The notes: generated by a model not told the origin, from the letters alone. A DNA stretch of 64,000 nt from Epiperipatus broadwayi (GCA_028023455.1 JAQFVV010012395.1:8360498-8424497); one strand, 5' to 3'; shown: positions 38,728-52,575, counted from the first letter of the stretch. Made by a program: numbers and translations.

Positions 38728-39320
38728 CAGTACAGGCTTTCTTATACCTGCACTTCTATATGTAATATATAGGGGGTTTGAACTCAAATTTTCACATGAC
38801 CCTCACTTATTCATTCTATCTCATATGACTGATACCCTTGATCACACACATGTTGAAAAGATAAATAACTATCAATATATGTATTTTGTGCTAAACCAGC
38901 ACTTGTCAATTGATCCAGATTATCATCTCCACACATATATACAATTAAAGTTCAGCTTATATTAAGATAGCCAATCTTCATACTTTAATGAACAGACATC
39001 AAAACACTCCACCCCAAAATTCTTCATCCATTCATTTCATTGAAAATCTGATGATGAAATACTCAAAGCCCACCTTAGTGCCAACCTTCTCATCCTACCC
39101 ATGTTGACCACAAGTCACTCTGAACACTCATAGTCCATTTACGTATATATATATGAGGAATGGGCAGATCTTAAAGCACTATAGTTTAAAATATTAATTT
39201 TTTCTACAGTAAAGCCTTTTTCATACCTGCACTTCTACATGTAATATATAGGGTTTGAACTCAGACTTTCACATGACTCTCACTTATCCATGCTATCTCA
39301 TATGACTGATTTGAATTTAT
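38728..39320 (+). repeat. about 479-bp tandem-repeat family, copy at 38.7 kb
   Basis: ATACCTGCACTTCTATATGT after a CTACAG word at 38728 recurs after CTACAG at 39207, each followed by AATATATAGGG, TTTGAACTCA and the CTCATATGACTGAT word. One full unit plus about 110 bases of a second. Within the unit lies TTTTGTGCTAAACCAGCACT, the hairpin word. The 87-codon open frame across it is not supported as a gene. Confidence 0.8.
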
Positions 39321-40230
39321 GGTAACATTTATTTATCTTTATATTATTTTCAATACAGATATAGGTAACGTCAAAAAGCAGGTATCAAGATATGTTATAG
39401 ATTTGATAGAAGAGATTATAATTTGAATTGATTAAAATCTAAACGTCTTTATAATATGCTGATTAGTGTATTATATTTTTTTGACTTAAAAAAGATAGCC
39501 TATAGAATATTTCTAATATTTTGATTGCAGTTTATAAAAATTTAGGTTTGGCAATTAATGTTCAAAAATCTCATCACCACTAATAATATATCAATTTTAA
39601 CTTAGATGCCTTTCAACTTAGGAATGTAAATCAATTTAAATATTTTATATAGAGGTGAGGCATGGATCTTTCATAATTATAACATAAAAATACAGAAAAA
39701 AATAATTTAAGAATACATTGTAAAAGTTTTAAAAATATGACAGCAATAGCATAAGATTAACATGAATGGTTTTCAGCTTGTAGTATATGATGTTATAGAT
39801 TCAATAGCATAAACACAATATACAACATAGTGGGTATTTGTTGTATATACATGTAAAATGAATGAATAGTTGCAGAATTTATAATAAAATATTTTATAAT
39901 AAACTTGGGTATGATTTTCATGGGGAAAAGGAACCTGATTTCCATTACAAAGATTATCTCAAGAAATCCAATATTGATTGCTTTTGAGGGAACAGATAGC
40001 TGACAGTATAATACAATAGAAGTAATTAAAATAGTTTATTGCCTAAAAATTGAAAAATGTTCACATACAAGATATGAATGATCTATAGCCACAATTTATG
40101 GGTATTATGGTTCAGGTCCATCTTGCACTAAACACATAGTGCAAAAACATTTAATAATTAAATGGATTATTTCCAAGGAATCCATAATAAGTTTGAGCAC
40201 TAGAAATAACAAAGACAGTAATCCATGGGA
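39321..40230. other. unassigned intron sequence
   Basis: AT-rich. 39360-40200 contains several words that could be decayed coding sequence of an element, but nothing I can align. Confidence 0.35.
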
Positions 40231-40382
40231 TTTTTTTCATGTGTCATAGCATCATCTGGGAAGCAAACCCATTAACCTGGGACAACTGCTTGTAAAACAG
40301 CTGTCGCTGACATCTCGACCAGCAATGCTTGACTAGAATTTGAACTCTAGATTCTGTCATTTTACCACTGCACCAAACTATG
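40231..40382 (-). repeat. tRNA-derived SINE, family 1, copy 4 with tRNA head
   Basis: On the minus strand the copy starts with TTTGGTGCAGTGGTAAAATG, ACAGAATCTAGAGTTCAAATTC in shortened form (box A and box B of a tRNA), then the family body CAAGCATTGCTGGTCGAGAT ... ACAAGCAGTTGTCCCAGG ... GATGCTATGACACATG and an A-rich tail. This shows the family is tRNA-headed; other copies lack the head. Confidence 0.75.
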
Positions 40383-41648
40383 CAGAATATATTGTTAAAG
40401 CTTCAATTCCATAAAAATCTAAATTATTAAAACAAAATATTTCTATAAAAGAATTTTAATGACAGATTTGTAAGATATCAGATAAGTGAATAATTTATGA
40501 TATCTATTTCTAATTATTGGTTTGATTTGTATATTCATCATAACGTTTTTTTTATTTTTTTCATTTTTCTATTTTTAACTTCTTAAGTAATAATTAACAT
40601 ATTAATGTAAAAGTGGTTACTAATGATGAATTACATTTATGTCCTTATCCAAAAAATTTAATAATATTCTTTTTCAAGTTATTAATACATTTTTTAAAAC
40701 TTAGAACATTTGTATTCTGAAAATTTTGATTTAATTCTATTATTAAGAAATTGATATTATAACCCATATGAAACCTGAATTATACATATGCATACTTAAT
40801 GTGACACTCATATTACTCTTATTTATGTACAATATGTCACAGTGAAAAGATAACTGATTCTCTCTTCAAGTTATCTGCAGCATTATCTTTAAATAAATGC
40901 TTGTTTTATGTAGTCATATAATTTAGATATTCATCATAAAACTTTTTAGGTCCTAATATACTGAACCATGAATGAAATGTGATAGGGTGTTTTGTTGGTA
41001 ATTTTCATTGCTCTCCTGTTAGATTGTGATGAATAATTTGCTCAATTTAAATCAAAATTTTAGGTTAATGATTTTTTTTTCCTGGGATAAAATATAAACA
41101 CACTATCACATTTCATAATGTAATTCATTATTATGACATGCTAGTGCTTTCAATTTTTTATTATAAATAGTTAAAATATGTCACTTTGTAACTCATACAT
41201 TGAATTAAATAGGATCTTGCAAGTAGTTTGGAGAAATACCTAATCACTATTTTCTAACACATTACCTGAGTAATTTTTATTCATAAATCATATCTTAAAA
41301 TGTTCAAACCACAAACTTATTATCATTATACTATTTTTTTTAATAAAAATTGTTTTATTTATCAATAATAGTTTATAATATCCTACAATTTTATCTCCTG
41401 TAACAAAATTATTTTCCCTGATATATTTACAGTGATATACTCCCTCGTTATCATTAACCAAACATTTTTGTATCCATGTTTAATAAATAAATATCATGCA
41501 TGGAAAAAGTTACTATTTTTTATACATGACATTTTTATTTTTTTATAGTATTTGATTGTTAGAATAGATATCTCCATAGTTTTTTGCCTTCTTATAATAG
41601 TTATTTATAAGTATATTTTCTTAATCTTAAGACAATACTTATTATATC
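40383..41648. other. unassigned intron sequence
   Basis: AT-rich, no recognised features. Confidence 0.5.
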
Positions 41649-41680
<32 letters not shown>

Positions 41681-41687
41681 ATAAGTA

Positions 41688-41727
<40 letters not shown>
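41649..41727. repeat. (TA)n microsatellite with short inverted flanks
   Basis: Two TA tracts separated by TATTATATAATAAGTATG; the flanks CTTATTATAT and ATATAATAAG are reverse complements. Confidence 0.9.
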
Positions 41728-41730
<3 letters not shown>

Positions 41731-44700
41731 CTAAGACCATAATACTTTCATCATCTCTTCATTTCTGTTATTTCATTTGGTTATTTATGAGTCTCAACTA
41801 ATCTTTTGTGCTTTATATATATATATATAGAATTATTTTAAGTACTTTTCTCATAGACATTCTAGATATCCATTCAATATTAGTTGAAAAATGGATATCT
41901 ATTTTTAGCCAGAGCATAAAACAAGAATTTAAAAGTAATCAAACTTTTATAACCAAAATTGGCCAACCTGGTGAGAGATGTTTTTTTTTTACTGTTTTTT
42001 AGTGAGATCTCTTAAAGTGGCTTGTGATTTATTGTGGGAAATTCAAAAGCTTTGTTATCATTTTCTCTTTTATACATAGTACACATATATATTAACTAAT
42101 ATGATGCTTCTAACTATATGTGATCATTGAAATAAAATTTTTTTTCAAAGTTTGTTTACATCTGTACAATGCTCTTGTCAAAAATTACCTTGAAAATATA
42201 AAATAAATCCATTTATATTTACAATGATATAAACCACATATGGGAAGTATATCATATTTGTGATTTATATATAAGTAGAAATACTGTATTAGTTAGTCTT
42301 TACAAATACAATATTTAGTTATGGATTTATAAAAATGTTAAAATAAATAGAAATTAAGTCTATTTTGTGAAGTTTAATAATTAATCATATTGAGTAAAGC
42401 TGTGTTTACATGCCATTCTTATAAAAACCAGATAAGCAAATCTAATTCAATGCATTTTAGATTGCAAGAGGATTTTGGCAAAGAGGACTATCCATGTAAT
42501 CAATACGTTTATCATTACAGTGATTATAATTATATATTGTCAAATTATTTGTTTTTAATCAGTGCATCTTTCATTTTAGCTCTATCATATAACAATCATT
42601 GATCAGCAAAATTAGTCAGCCCAATCTTTTTTACTATGGATATATTTTTAAACATCCACTTCATTCCAGTAATTATGTACATATTGTAATGATATGCACT
42701 TGACTAGCTCTATTTTTGTCATATATTACAAGCCACCTCAATTAATTAAGCTTAGATGAGCATTTTAAAGTGTAACAAAGCAAAAGTAGAAAAAAATTTC
42801 TCTAGATTGATAAATTCTAATTAAATAATTATATAATTATATATGAGATAGGATAACGTTATTGTCATAATTTCATTCATAAAAATGATTTTGAAAGTTA
42901 AACATTTGTAAAACTTTCCATATGATAAAAGTAATATGTGCAAGTTAAAAATAAGTCACCCTCAGATTTTTTATACTGAATATTAGTCTAGGAGAGAGTT
43001 ATAAACAAATAAGTTATAGTCTCTTATAGATCAGATAAAAAAGAATATAGATGTATAAAAAAGTACAAAGCAAAAATTAAATAATTTAAATTAAAGTTTC
43101 CAAAAATTGGAAATTAATTTTGTACTTGTGTGAATGCATTAATTTAATTAAACAAATAATTAGAGATAATTGTAAGAGTTAATCAAAGAAAAATAAATGA
43201 AGAAAAACAATAATTAATAGTAATTACTGAAAATGAAATAAAAAAGTAAAAAAAGAATTAATGTTCAGTAAAAAACAAGATTAAAAACAATAACCAAATA
43301 CCGAAGCAGAGGTTTATGGGAAAAGTTGTTGTTTGAGCAAAGATTATATGAAAAGAAAGAAGAAAAAAACAACAATGTCTGTAGAGAACTAATGTGTACA
43401 TCATCAACATCATATAGCTTATAAAATGTAGCACTTCATGAAACATGAAAAGAACCCAGTTGTAGTTTAATGAATGACATTTATCATTTAAAAATGTTGT
43501 TGATAAAGTACTTTTTGTTACTGATTCAAACTTAACTAGAAAGGCAAAGATCTGCATAAAGAAAATAATAGGAATGATGTGGTTACTTAACTGATGTATC
43601 CAGCCAAAACCTAAATAATGTAATTCTATCAAGTGGTCAATTGTATGTTTTCAAAATTTATTTGGATTCTTTGTAGCAGTACCTAAAATTGACTTGCAAA
43701 TTTAATGTATAATTTAAAACATCATTATTTGTAATTGACAGATTCATTTGGAATTTTTATTTATCTTATTAAAATTTTTAAATTTCTTTCTTATGTGGTG
43801 CTTTTAAAAAAGTGAGTAGTTGGTAGATAAATATGGTCAATTGTAACTGTTGTTATACTTTTATGAAAACAAGACTACTAAAAGCTAAGAACAATTGTCT
43901 GTTACATTTAATACAAATTACCAAATCAAATAAACAATCCAAATCAAAATGAACTGTTCTAGTTTAGAAAAAATAAATTAAAAAAAGGTTAAAATGAAAT
44001 ATTTATTATTTCTTTGGATTCCCAAATCCTGATGATTGTTTTTTCTTCCTTCACCAAAAAAAAAAAAAAAAAGGCCATGACTGCTTCACATCAACCTACA
44101 TGGATGGACAATAAAAAAATGCTCTAAACTTCCCATTTTCTTTCTTTGTTCCATTATCATAGGTCATTCAATGTCTAAACTAAAAAATAAGGTTTATTTT
44201 AATTTTTTTTTTAAAAAAAAAGTAAAAAGAAAATCATAAAACAATGTAAACATGAAGACACAGTTTTTTTGTTTTGAAATTATTTTTTTTTTTAAAAAAA
44301 AAATATTGTGTTGTAATGCGTGCAGAAGTGTTTTATATTTATCTCTTATTATTTTTATTACTTTTTGAACTATTTTCAAGCCTATATTTGGCATATGTAA
44401 AGTACATTGAATCTTAAATTTATTGATTAGTCATCTTCTTAATATTTTATGATGTAAATTCAGTGTTTTAAAGAACCAATTAAGCATAAAATAGAATGTA
44501 GGTAGCCAACTACATTGATACTCAATATTTTATATATTTATATTTCATTTTTGTAATATTACTTCTTTTCTATGTTTATTATTTGGCTACATTATTTATA
44601 AAGTAATACCATTTATCAGTAATCTCAGTAAATCAATCAAAATTGATCAAAAATTAATTATTTTTATTGTTTAAATTCTTTAGTTGTATACATCATTCTG

Positions 44701-45527
44701 CATAAATAACAATTCTCCATTGATCCTGAGGAAAAGATCGTATTGTAATCAGAGAAGATAACAATCCTGCCAGATGGTATTATACCCATACATTTTCTTT
44801 TTGAAAAATATATTGCTCCAAATTAAAGTTAACAGTTTAAACCACATCTGTACAAATGTAAATAAATACTTATAAAATGAACCCTTTGAAGAATGATTTT
44901 ATAGTTGATGATTAGAAAATATAACCAATGTCTCTTATATAAGCAGTTGCATAAGGGATATGTGGTTTGATTAACATCATCAATATGCATTTTAATTAAA
45001 TTTAATTAATCAAAAATAAATTTCAATTAATTTTTGTTAAGCTGATGATTTACACATTGATTTTAAAATAATTTGGTTATATGATAGAAGCATTCATCGA
45101 CTTTTTAATGTATGTGCATATATGAGTCATCAGTAGAGATACCATCATCATCATTGGTTTTACATTTCTGGTATAATATATAATATCAGACAGAATAATA
45201 TATAATTAAACAAAATACTAGAATTATCACTACAATTTTTCAATATGTCATCTGATCAATCGATAAATAAAAGCTACAGTTAGACCATGGCGTGATTACT
45301 ATTCTGAGTAGCATTTACAATTAGAATTTAAAAAAATGAAAAACTCATTAATTATATTGATTTGAAAAACGATTTTTGTAAATATACAAAAAGTTGACCA
45401 TTTAAGTTGGTGTGTTAATATATAATATTAATGAAACTAATTTTTAAAATTATTTCTCATGATGACAAATATATGTAATATAGTAGTTATTTATATATAT
45501 CTTCTGAATTGCCCATAATTTTGAATT
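41728..45527. other. unassigned intron sequence with poly-A/T palindromes
   Basis: A-run of 18 at about 44055. Two T-run/A-run palindromes lie at about 44203-44222 and 44284-44304. A 124-codon minus-strand frame at 43258-43632 is treated as chance (see rejected list). Confidence 0.5.
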
Positions 45528-45790
45528 TAGAAGTGAGACATGCAATTAAATTTATAAAGAAAAAAAAAGCTCCAGGTAATGATGAAATTATAATCGATGT
45601 ATTAAAAGAAGCAGGTAAAGAAATAAAATATTTTTTGACAAAATTATATATCAAGTGTCTTAAATGCTAAAGATGTACCAGATGATTGGAAGAATATTGA
45701 TTAATATTAATATTTTAAAAAGGTGATAAAGAAAATATTAGAAATTACAAACCTATCAGTTTTATACAAAAAAATTTCCAAGATAATGAA
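45528..45790 (+). mobile_element. LINE reverse-transcriptase fragment
   Basis: KAPGNDEIIIDVLKEAG followed, after frameshifts and stops, by KGDKENIRNYKPIS matches the N-terminal RT region of non-LTR retrotransposons (K-A-P-G-x-D-x-I ... K-G-D-x-x-x-x-x-N-Y-R-P-I-S). Only about 260 bases are left; heavily decayed. Confidence 0.85.
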
Positions 45791-47170
45791 TTATGATGAT
45801 TAAAAAAATGTACAGTTAATTACAATGTTATATTTTAATATATATATAAACTGGAAAAATTTGGCAAAATAAATCAATTAAACATAATTTAAAATAAAAA
45901 ACAATACTTTAAATATTAAATATAAATAATCTTAATGACAATCTAAATTTTAACATTCATAGTTAATTTAGTTGTATAATGAGGGAAGCTAACTGTAAAT
46001 AATACTTTTATACTCTCTTACCCTCTCTGCCTTTCTCTATATTTTTTAACATAATGCATTCAGAATAAATAGTATTTTTGTTATAATTAACTCTTTCATT
46101 ATACTGTACTAAAGATTATAATTAATTTCAAGATTGGAAAACTTTTTGCATAGGCAGAACAGAAATAATTAAATATAATTATTAAAATATAAAAATGTAA
46201 ATAAATATATTAAAATTTTTAGTAATCAACTCTTGCAACATTATTTTGGATGATAATATAAAATCAGTACTACAGATACGATTATGCACTAACAAAAATT
46301 GCAGGTAAGATTAAGAGTTCAGATATGTTTAGGATAACAATAGATTTCAGAAATATATCTTTTTAAAACGTTTTATTTATCAGTTGATTGAATCTCCATT
46401 CTAGATTTATAAATTACTACACATTTATAGATAAACAGAAGATTGAATGAATATAGCAAATAATCAGTCTTTAAACTAAGATTCAGAATAGATTATCAGT
46501 ACCTACATATTAGATCTGCTGCAAGTGCTTGTGAGAATACAATGACATACCTTTTCCAGTGTGTGTGTGGTGGTGGGGGGGTGTATTTGCAATATCAGAT
46601 TGCCATATTGAAAAGTCACAACTATGGCATTCTGCTATCACAAGCACACATCCCACAGAAAGTTTATGATATTCTACCATATCAGCATATCTAATAGGTG
46701 AATACCAGATTATCTTATAACTAACAAATAGATTTGTATTGCAATTGAACCAACAATGTTTTATTTTGTCTTACTTTTAATCTCATTATGGTTTAGTTTT
46801 TTAATTCATCTTATGATGTAGGATAATCAGTTATCTTGCATAGAAAAATTAATGTTAATATTCTATATCATTGTCAAAGATTAAATAAAATTATTTTTAA
46901 TACTTGTGACTGTGACATTTCTCTAAGCGTTTTTATAAATTGTTTTTAGAACTTAAGGCCATTTGTGATAGATGAACATTTGTAAATATTTATGAACCCA
47001 TTTTATATTTAAAATATGCAGGCTCTAAATATAACATATTTAAACATTCTATTTTTCTACCATTTGTAGACAGACTATAATAAAATACTTTGAACTTTAC
47101 TGGTAATATATTATTATAACATTTAATTTGATTTAAGTTGCATTTTAAAAAATAATTTTATGCATTTTAG
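45791..47170. other. intron sequence before the second MAM exon
   Basis: A (TG)n-G run lies at 46559-46586. No other feature recognised. Confidence 0.5.
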
Positions 47171-47513
47171 GCATTGTTATGACTGCCCATGGTTTTTCTT
47201 TGCATCCTAATGTAAAGATGTTATCACCAGAGTTCACAATCTCACAAAACTCATGTCTTACATTCAGCTATTCTTTACATCAAGGAGGTCATCTGAAAAT
47301 TGAAATTACAAAAGAAGGGCAGAAATTTGTATGGAATGCTCCTGATATGAATGGGTGGGCCTGGAAAACAGAGGCTATCTCTATTCCTGTGGGAAGTAAT
47401 TACAAACTTACATTTGAAGCAAGTTTTAATATAACTAAACAGACATCAGTGAGTGTTGATGAAATATTTATACAGAATGAAAATTGCAAACCAATTGATT
47501 GTAAAAGTGAAAG
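47171..47513 (+). CDS. exon: MAM domain, C-terminal part
   Basis: The acceptor is ATTTTAG/GC and the donor AAAG/GTTGGT. It starts in phase 1 and ends in phase 2; the second phase matches only the 47513 donor, not the GTACCC four bases later. The 113 whole codons read GIVMTAHGFS, MLSPEFTISQNSCLTFSYSL, HLKIEITKEG, VWNAPDMNGWAWKTEAISIP, YKLTFEASF and VSVDEIFIQNENC. These are the successive MAM strands: L-x-S-P, C-L-x-F-x-Y, L-x-V, the W near G-x-W, F-x-I-x-F-E-A/G, I-D-D/E-I and the closing Cys. The segment between YWKR (previous exon) and the SPEF strand is about 15 residues shorter than usual and lacks the common P-x-x-D-H-T. After the last MAM Cys comes KPIDCKSE, a linker into the next LDLa. 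Confidence 0.9.
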
Positions 47514-50011
47514 GTTGGTACCCTCATTCTATTTTTTTTTTAGATCTAAATATGTTTTCTCATTTTATATAACAATTTATATTTTATAATGTTGAAATTT
47601 TTATATTTTTTATGTTAAATAAAATTTTTTTTTGCAATATTTAAAGCAGTTTTAGAATCAATCTTAAACAATACCAATTTTCTATTCTATTACTATCTAC
47701 TCTTATCTTGAATAATATGTGATTACCATATACTTGATTGCATTTAAATTTCATCCTTAGATTGTTTTGTGGCTTGCCTTTGATTAAAATTCAATTCAGT
47801 CTAAGATTTTGAACCCAAATCAACCTGCTTGAACAATTATATAGATATGACTCCAGTTAAGAAATTATATATTTTAACCATCTTATACTTCTGGGTACAA
47901 ATGAAATTATGAGATTTACTGTTATTAACATTCCTAGTTAGGTGAATAAAATATCTGTAGTTTACAGATAATAAGGAACTGAATGTACTAAAGTATATAA
48001 ATATTAAAGTGGAATAAGATCTATATAATTGTTCAAGAATATTAATTTTAGATTCAAAACTTTAGGCAGACTTGAATTTTAAGTTTTTAATTTGAATAGC
48101 AAAATAATGATAATGGTGGTTATATGCTGTTTAATTATTTTGCTTTCAGTTTTGAATTGAAAAGACTCATCAATAAAAGTAAAGGCAAGAAACTAGTCTG
48201 AGAATGTGAACTGAAATGTAATAAAGTGTCTGATTAAGAATAGATGTGTTAAAATCGAAAGCAATGCCAATTTCTTTTAGATCATTTAGATTGTAATTCT
48301 CTATCGATATAAGCCATAATATAAGCAATGATTAAAATCACTGAACATGAAATAGCAGTAATATCTCATTTTTACTTTTGGTTCATATTAGTATTTTTTA
48401 ACTGTAATCTTATTTTTATTGGTGTATACATTTTCCACCTAAAACCAAGTGTGGTAAACTATGCAAAGAGATACTATAAAAAACAATAAAATTGATTAAT
48501 GGTATTTTGCAGTTCTCACTTCTTTAATGTAATTTATTCATAAAATTTAGAGATAATTTTTAAAATTTTAATCTGTTATTTACATCATTAGGAATCTTAT
48601 TCATTGAATACTCTGTAGCTATTAGAATTGAAGGAAAATGTGTGTATTTGATTTAAATTGGAAAAGTCAGATTTTTTTTATAGGAGGAAGATATGGTATT
48701 CTTAATTGTAAGTTCAAAAGGTGCGAAATATCTTAGCATCAAATGAACTGAAGAAAAAACGAACTTTATCTCTTGGATGTTTTATCAGCCACAACTTTTA
48801 AATATAAGAAAATTATTTTCTTTAAATTTAAACTACTAATATACTATTATATTAGTATATCATTGATGCAGTTTATATAGAAGAATTGTAAAATTATCTG
48901 AAATTTTATATTAGCCTTTTATATTAGAAACATATAAAAAGTGTATAATATATTTCTAAAATGTTATTTATATTTGACAGAATATCCTTTTCTCTTTATT
49001 TAATAATCAACTATTGTAAGCGTGAATAATCAATTATTATTTGATTAATAGATTCACAAACTAATGTTTATCCTGAGACTGTTTTTGAAATGTAATAATT
49101 CAAATACCAAATTTTTGTTTAGGTAATAAATCTTCCAATAAATAAATCACCAATATATATATTGTGCCCTTTTATATGGGTCACCATTTAAGTTTTGTGC
49201 TGATCTAGTAGAAAATTTAAAATTTAAAAATATTTTAAAATGTGTGATGTTGACTTTGCTTGTGGTAATGTTACCATAAGTTTAATTAAAGCAATCTATG
49301 AGTATTTGATATGTGAATTGTGTTGATATTGAGAAGATATTTAAAAATGATGATGATTATGATGTAATACTGCATTAATAAATTTAATGACAAATGTTTA
49401 AAGCTAAAGTATTTAAAAGACAAGTTTAAATTAGACAAAGATATTTATTTAATTTAAAATATATGTTAAAAGTGAATAGAAATATTTTAAATTATAAGTA
49501 CTTAAATTGAGATTAATATTTGATTTTAATCATATCAAATAATTATTTTAAAATCTGATGTAATATCTTATTTATTTTTAAAAATAAATATTTATTTTAA
49601 AAAAGCAATTGTTAAGTTATTTTTAGATTATGGGAAGCGTTTCTTGTATTGTAAAGACAGATGTTAATTAGAGATATACACACACATGCTTGGAAGCTTT
49701 CTCATAAAGTTGCAAAAACTATTTTAAAATTATGTTGTTAAATTTATAAATAATACGTGAGTTATCATGAGATAAAAATAAAAGATATTAATGTAGAATA
49801 TTAAATCTGATTTTTAAAAATATTGTCTTAAAAATATAACGTATTTAAAAAGATTTAGTTTATTTTAAATGATCTTATAAAAGTTAAGATTTAAATCAAG
49901 TGAGAAAGAATATTTTAAAAAAATGTTTAATAGATTTGAATAAACGATAAAATTATTTTTAAAATGTAATAATATTAAATATTAAATAAGTCATTATTTT
50001 ATTTTTAATAG
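47514..50011. other. unassigned intron sequence
   Basis: AT-rich, no recognised features. Confidence 0.5.
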
Positions 50012-50084
50012 TGTGTTAGTAAATATGTAAATAAGCTAGAAAGTTTGATTGTTTAAATGTACCAATCAGATAAGGAGTTTCTGC

Positions 50085-50130
50085 TAGTATAAAAGCTGGA
50101 TTCAATTGTTGAGGGGGGCTCTCTACAATA
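50085..50130 (+). promoter_or_regulatory. TATA-type promoter candidate
   Basis: AGTATAAAAGCTGGATTCAA sits in a locally less AT-rich patch with GAGGGGGGCTCTCT downstream. Position and spacing suit an LTR-like or polymerase II promoter; function is unproven. Confidence 0.3.
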
Positions 50131-52476
50131 AATTTTAAAAGTTAATCGTGCTATTGAGAAAATAGCTAAGTAAATTTATAAACGCTCTTAAAATCAGTTT
50201 TAAAAATCATAAGAGTGTTATTGTATATAATTTTATAATTTTAAATGATAAGTATGCAGTAGAAACTTAATAATTCCCTATTGATCTTCTCAATATCGAA
50301 ACTCAATTTACGTACGAATAATCATGGGAACATCACGTATTGGAGAAATATATCAAAAACTTTATGCTAGAGAAATAATAGACGCTGGATTAGTACATAA
50401 AACTACGAGATGGAGAAAAGTAGTATTTTGGACTATAAATAGTTTTAAAAGTTTAAATTACTATTGTCTATTATAAATAGATATTTAAAAGAAATATGAA
50501 TACTTCTATAGAAAGAAAGTATTTTTGCAGATTTTAAAAGATTAAAATGTATATCTTAAGTAAAGATATAAGAAGTAGTAATTTTAATAAATACTTGCCT
50601 TGTTAAGTCTTTGTGCTTAAAAGACTAAATATTGACGATTTAAAAAGGCAAATTGATTATAAATATGATTATTTAAAATCGTAATATAATAAAATTATTA
50701 TATTGAAGTAATCTAAAACGCTGGACGTTATAGATGGAAAAATAGATTCTTACCTAGATATATTGTTTTTGAAAAATGCGCAAGTAATACATGGACGTCC
50801 AGGCCAAACCAAATCAGGCCAAGCTAAGTTAATGGAATTAATTAAATGAGAATAATTCAACAATTATAGATTAATTTAGAAATAATAACTTTTGAACAGT
50901 ATTTTATGAAGAACTGGATCCAGAAAGCGAATTTATAAACTATTATTTTAATTTTATTTGTTTATGAGAACTTATTATTTTTTTTAAAAAATAAACGTTA
51001 TCATTTTTTGTTTATAAACTTTCAAGAAAACACGTGATACAACGGAACAGGAATAGTGTTCTATTGACTTTATAAGTAGGATATTTGTTAGAACTTTTAT
51101 GGTAGAACAAAAGTCGTCGCTGGAATACGTAATATAATCTTTTATTTTATTTATTTAACATAAAATTTAAAATATTATTAAACTATTAAAAGTAGGTTAG
51201 GTACATTTATTAAATAATAACTTAAAAATAATATAATAATTAATTACATAAATTTATTTTTTATAATTAATATAACACAGAATATTCTAATGAATGTTTA
51301 TGAGTATAAATGTGAATGATTTTATTTTATGAAGCTGCAAATTCCGAAGAAGGCTGGATAGCAGATTGGACATTATTATTATTATGGTAAAAATATTGTA
51401 TAATGATTTTTAATGAATTTAATATGTTTTTCTTTAGATCAACTGAATATTATGTTGTTGTAGAATGAATGTATAGATATTTTAAGAAACACATACATTA
51501 TATTGACAACGAACTTTATTAAAATATGCATAAGTTTTAATCTATAATATCAACATGATACAACATTACGTAAGAAGCTTAGAAATAATTATATGATTCT
51601 TTCGTAAATAAATTTTAATCTTTTTATTATGTTATAATATTAGAATTATATTTATTATTTATCTAAGTAATTATTTTATTTTGCAAATCAGAAAGGGATT
51701 TTTAAGAGAAGTCTATTTTTTGTATTTTGTTTTATTAAATAAGTTAAGTTACGTTATGGGTAGAAGCTTATATTTGGATTGAAGTTTATTAAGTATAGAC
51801 AATGTAGTATAAGTAGTTTATATAATAAATATTTTATTTAAAATTGATGTTTATTTTCCGGAAATTGTAGATAAGTTTAGAATGTGTTTTATAGATAGAA
51901 ATTATTAGAAAGGATTAAAATAACACATCAAGTAAAATAATGATTTTTACACAGAAAAGAATCATAGAATTTATCTAAGGTAATGCTTTATGAATTTAGA
52001 ATTGATAAATGATTTAAATAATAATATTTGAACAATAGAGATATATAATGCATATTTGATAAAACATATAACAGGAATTACATTAAGTAAAGTATAAGTA
52101 CAGTCAATTATTTGTTTTACATTACAAAGATACATTAATTTTATAAAGCTATTAAGCAATGCTAATAATAAAGTAAATATATGATAATACATTATAAATG
52201 GTAATACTTAATTAATGTAGCTATTTAATTAGTGAAGTTTCATTGTTTACACAGGCTACATAAATAGTCTTGACATATATATTATTATTTGTAGTAATTA
52301 AAGTACACTACTATTTATTTTAAAAATCTAAATTTTGAAAACATACTATAATATTATTAGTATAGTATTTGAAGAATGTATAATTGCTTGTTAAGCATAT
52401 GAATTAGTAACAGTATAAACTTCTTGTATTTGTAATTTCTTATTTTATTTTTTATTTATTTTCTTAAATTCTAAAA

Positions 52477-52575
52477 CTGTAAATAGTGTAAATAAATTTT
52501 ATTTAAAGTTATTGTAAATAAATTTGTTAATTTGTTTTAAAAGTGTGTCGAGTTTTCATTATTTTTCACCACAGC
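52477..52575 (+). repeat. dispersed LTR-end-like block, copy 2
   Basis: Counterpart of 6520-6628 on the opposite strand; see that entry. Confidence 0.4.

Larger units (their letters stand above)
50012..52575 (+). mobile_element. unclassified element-like block with promoter-like start and LTR-end-like finish
   Basis: 50012-50150 contains GCTAGTATAAAAGCTGG (TATA box at about 50089) and an AATAAA about 40 bases later, as in an LTR. Coding-like patches follow: a 50-codon frame MGTSRIGEIYQKLYAREIID at about 50322, then LDVIDGKIDSYLDILFLKNA and VIHGRPGQTKSGQAKLMELI near 50710-50848, and EEGWIADWTLL near 51340. The block ends in the sequence shared with 6520-6628 (52477-52575). No known family is recognised. 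It might be a decayed LTR element or an old gene. Confidence 0.3.

Noticed and set aside
38702-38965. 87-codon open frame
   Set aside because: Lies within a tandem-repeat unit that is non-coding in its other copies.
43258-43632. 124-codon minus-strand open frame
   Set aside because: Hydrophobic low-complexity product in a strand-skewed (A-rich plus strand) region that is poor in stops; no splice context or family. A frame this long is only mildly unexpected by chance in a window this size.
47514-47589. Continuation of the MAM exon to the stop at 47587
   Set aside because: The frame past the donor turns to low-complexity Phe/Tyr, and the 47513 donor joins in phase to the LDLa-2 exon.
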